Origin: an uncultured Collinsella sp.
Lineage (GTDB): Bacteria > Actinomycetota > Coriobacteriia > Coriobacteriales > Coriobacteriaceae
Direction of reading: 5' to 3'
Assembly (NCBI GenBank): GCA_902494465.1
Contig: CABUTH010000108.1
Location: 1 to 6,406 of the forward strand
DNA length: 6,406 bases
Shown one piece after another: positions 6,016 through 6,406 of this stretch. The notes below the pieces were generated by a model. It saw only the letters and a program-made list of their open reading frames with translations, had not been told where the DNA came from and did no database searches. How positions within the stretch are numbered: position 1 is the stretch's first letter; every line of letters starts with the position of its first letter. The position numbers and the translations under genes were made by a program.

Positions 6016-6406
6016 TCACGCAGCCTCCCTCCAGCCCACAGTGGCCTTGGTCACGCTTGTAGCGCCAATGCCGGTGATACGGGCAATTTGCTTGACCGTG
6101 AGATGTGCCCGCCTGAGCCTCAGCAGACAGGCATCGCGATCGGGGCGTGGCAGGGCCTTGAGCAGCGCAGGATCTATGCTCGGCAGGACTTCGTGCGCAA
6201 TGGAAAGGGCCTCCTCATCGGGGATCCGCCGGCGTGGAAGAACCTCCACTGACCAAGTGCGCCCGGCAACTTCCTCGAGATGCTCGCAATAGCAACGGGA
6301 GCCTCCGACGATATCGAGCATAGGAGCCGCGTCACAGATGTCAAAGGGATCATAGCCCAGCTGATATGCCTTGTAGCTTGACCAGCGGTACGCCTCGAGC
6401 GAGTCG
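6016..6406 (-). CDS. Y1 / REP-associated tyrosine transposase, C-terminal part (5' end off the right edge)
   Basis: Fragment of 129 codons, open to the right edge; the ATG at 6321 is internal, not the start. Near the edge EAYRWSSYKAYQLG matches the typical YxWSSYxAY segment that closes the Y1 (HUH) transposase domain in REP-associated transposases. About 60-80 residues later a helix-turn-helix is likely at LTVKQIARITGIGATSVTKA, a C-terminal DNA-binding domain seen in part of this group. The HUH histidines and the catalytic Tyr would lie upstream, outside the window. The enzyme class makes single-strand nicks at DNA hairpins, which fits the two hairpins 3' of the gene (5922-5977). The gene converges on rpmB. 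The family call comes from motif memory only. The subgroup and the intactness of the gene cannot be judged. Confidence 0.75.
   Translation of the reverse strand, partial: DSLEAYRWSSYKAYQLGYDPFDICDAAPMLDIVGGSRCYCEHLEEVAGRTWSVEVLPRRRIPDEEALSIAHEVLPSIDPALLKALPRPDRDACLLRLRRAHLTVKQIARITGIGATSVTKATVGWREAA

Larger units (their letters stand above)
5922..6406 (-). mobile_element. Probable end of an IS200/RAYT-like element (right part outside the window)
   Basis: The transposase fragment and the two hairpins with the shared 12-mer are contiguous and separate from the housekeeping genes. The left boundary is proposed at the end of the rpmB terminator, because the first hairpin starts at the next base. 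No target-site duplication is expected for this class, and none could be tested. It may be a domesticated single-copy transposase rather than a mobile element. Confidence 0.5.

Overview
The window is high in GC and looks like a chromosomal piece of a Coriobacteriia gut actinobacterium, most likely Collinsella or a close relative. That assignment rests on overall protein character (a PyrR/PyrB/PyrC/PyrK/PyrD/PyrF set with a class 1B dihydroorotate dehydrogenase, and a four-cysteine L28) and on gene order. It was not tested by any search.

Positions 1 to about 5440 hold a de novo pyrimidine (UMP) operon, all on the minus strand. In transcription order it reads: promoter (about 5440-5412), a leader of about 225 nt with three mutually exclusive RNA structures ending in a terminator, pyrR, pyrB, pyrC, a gap of about 90 nt with a strong hairpin, pyrK, pyrD, and pyrF running off the left edge. 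Most junctions overlap or nearly touch, which suggests translational coupling. PyrB joins carbamoyl phosphate to aspartate, PyrC closes the ring, PyrD with PyrK oxidises dihydroorotate, and PyrF decarboxylates OMP. No carAB or pyrE lies inside the window. PyrR is the UMP-sensing RNA-binding regulator expected to act on the leader.

The most notable anomaly is in pyrK. Its reading frame is intact over 263 codons except for one in-frame TAG at codon 33 (2183-2185). The NAD-linked electron-transfer subunit is therefore interrupted, read through, restarted, or affected by a base error.

The 451-nt space 5181-5631 carries the divergent control regions of the pyr operon (minus) and of rpmB (plus). 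rpmB encodes a zinc-ribbon ribosomal protein L28 and ends in a clear intrinsic terminator (5889-5921).

Directly after the T-run of that terminator, two hairpins carry the same 12-mer in or against their loops (5922-5977). They are followed by the C-terminal part of a minus-strand Y1/REP-associated-type transposase that continues past the right edge. This looks like one end of an IS200/RAYT-like element placed next to the rpmB terminator. No defence system, CRISPR array, tRNA or rRNA was seen.
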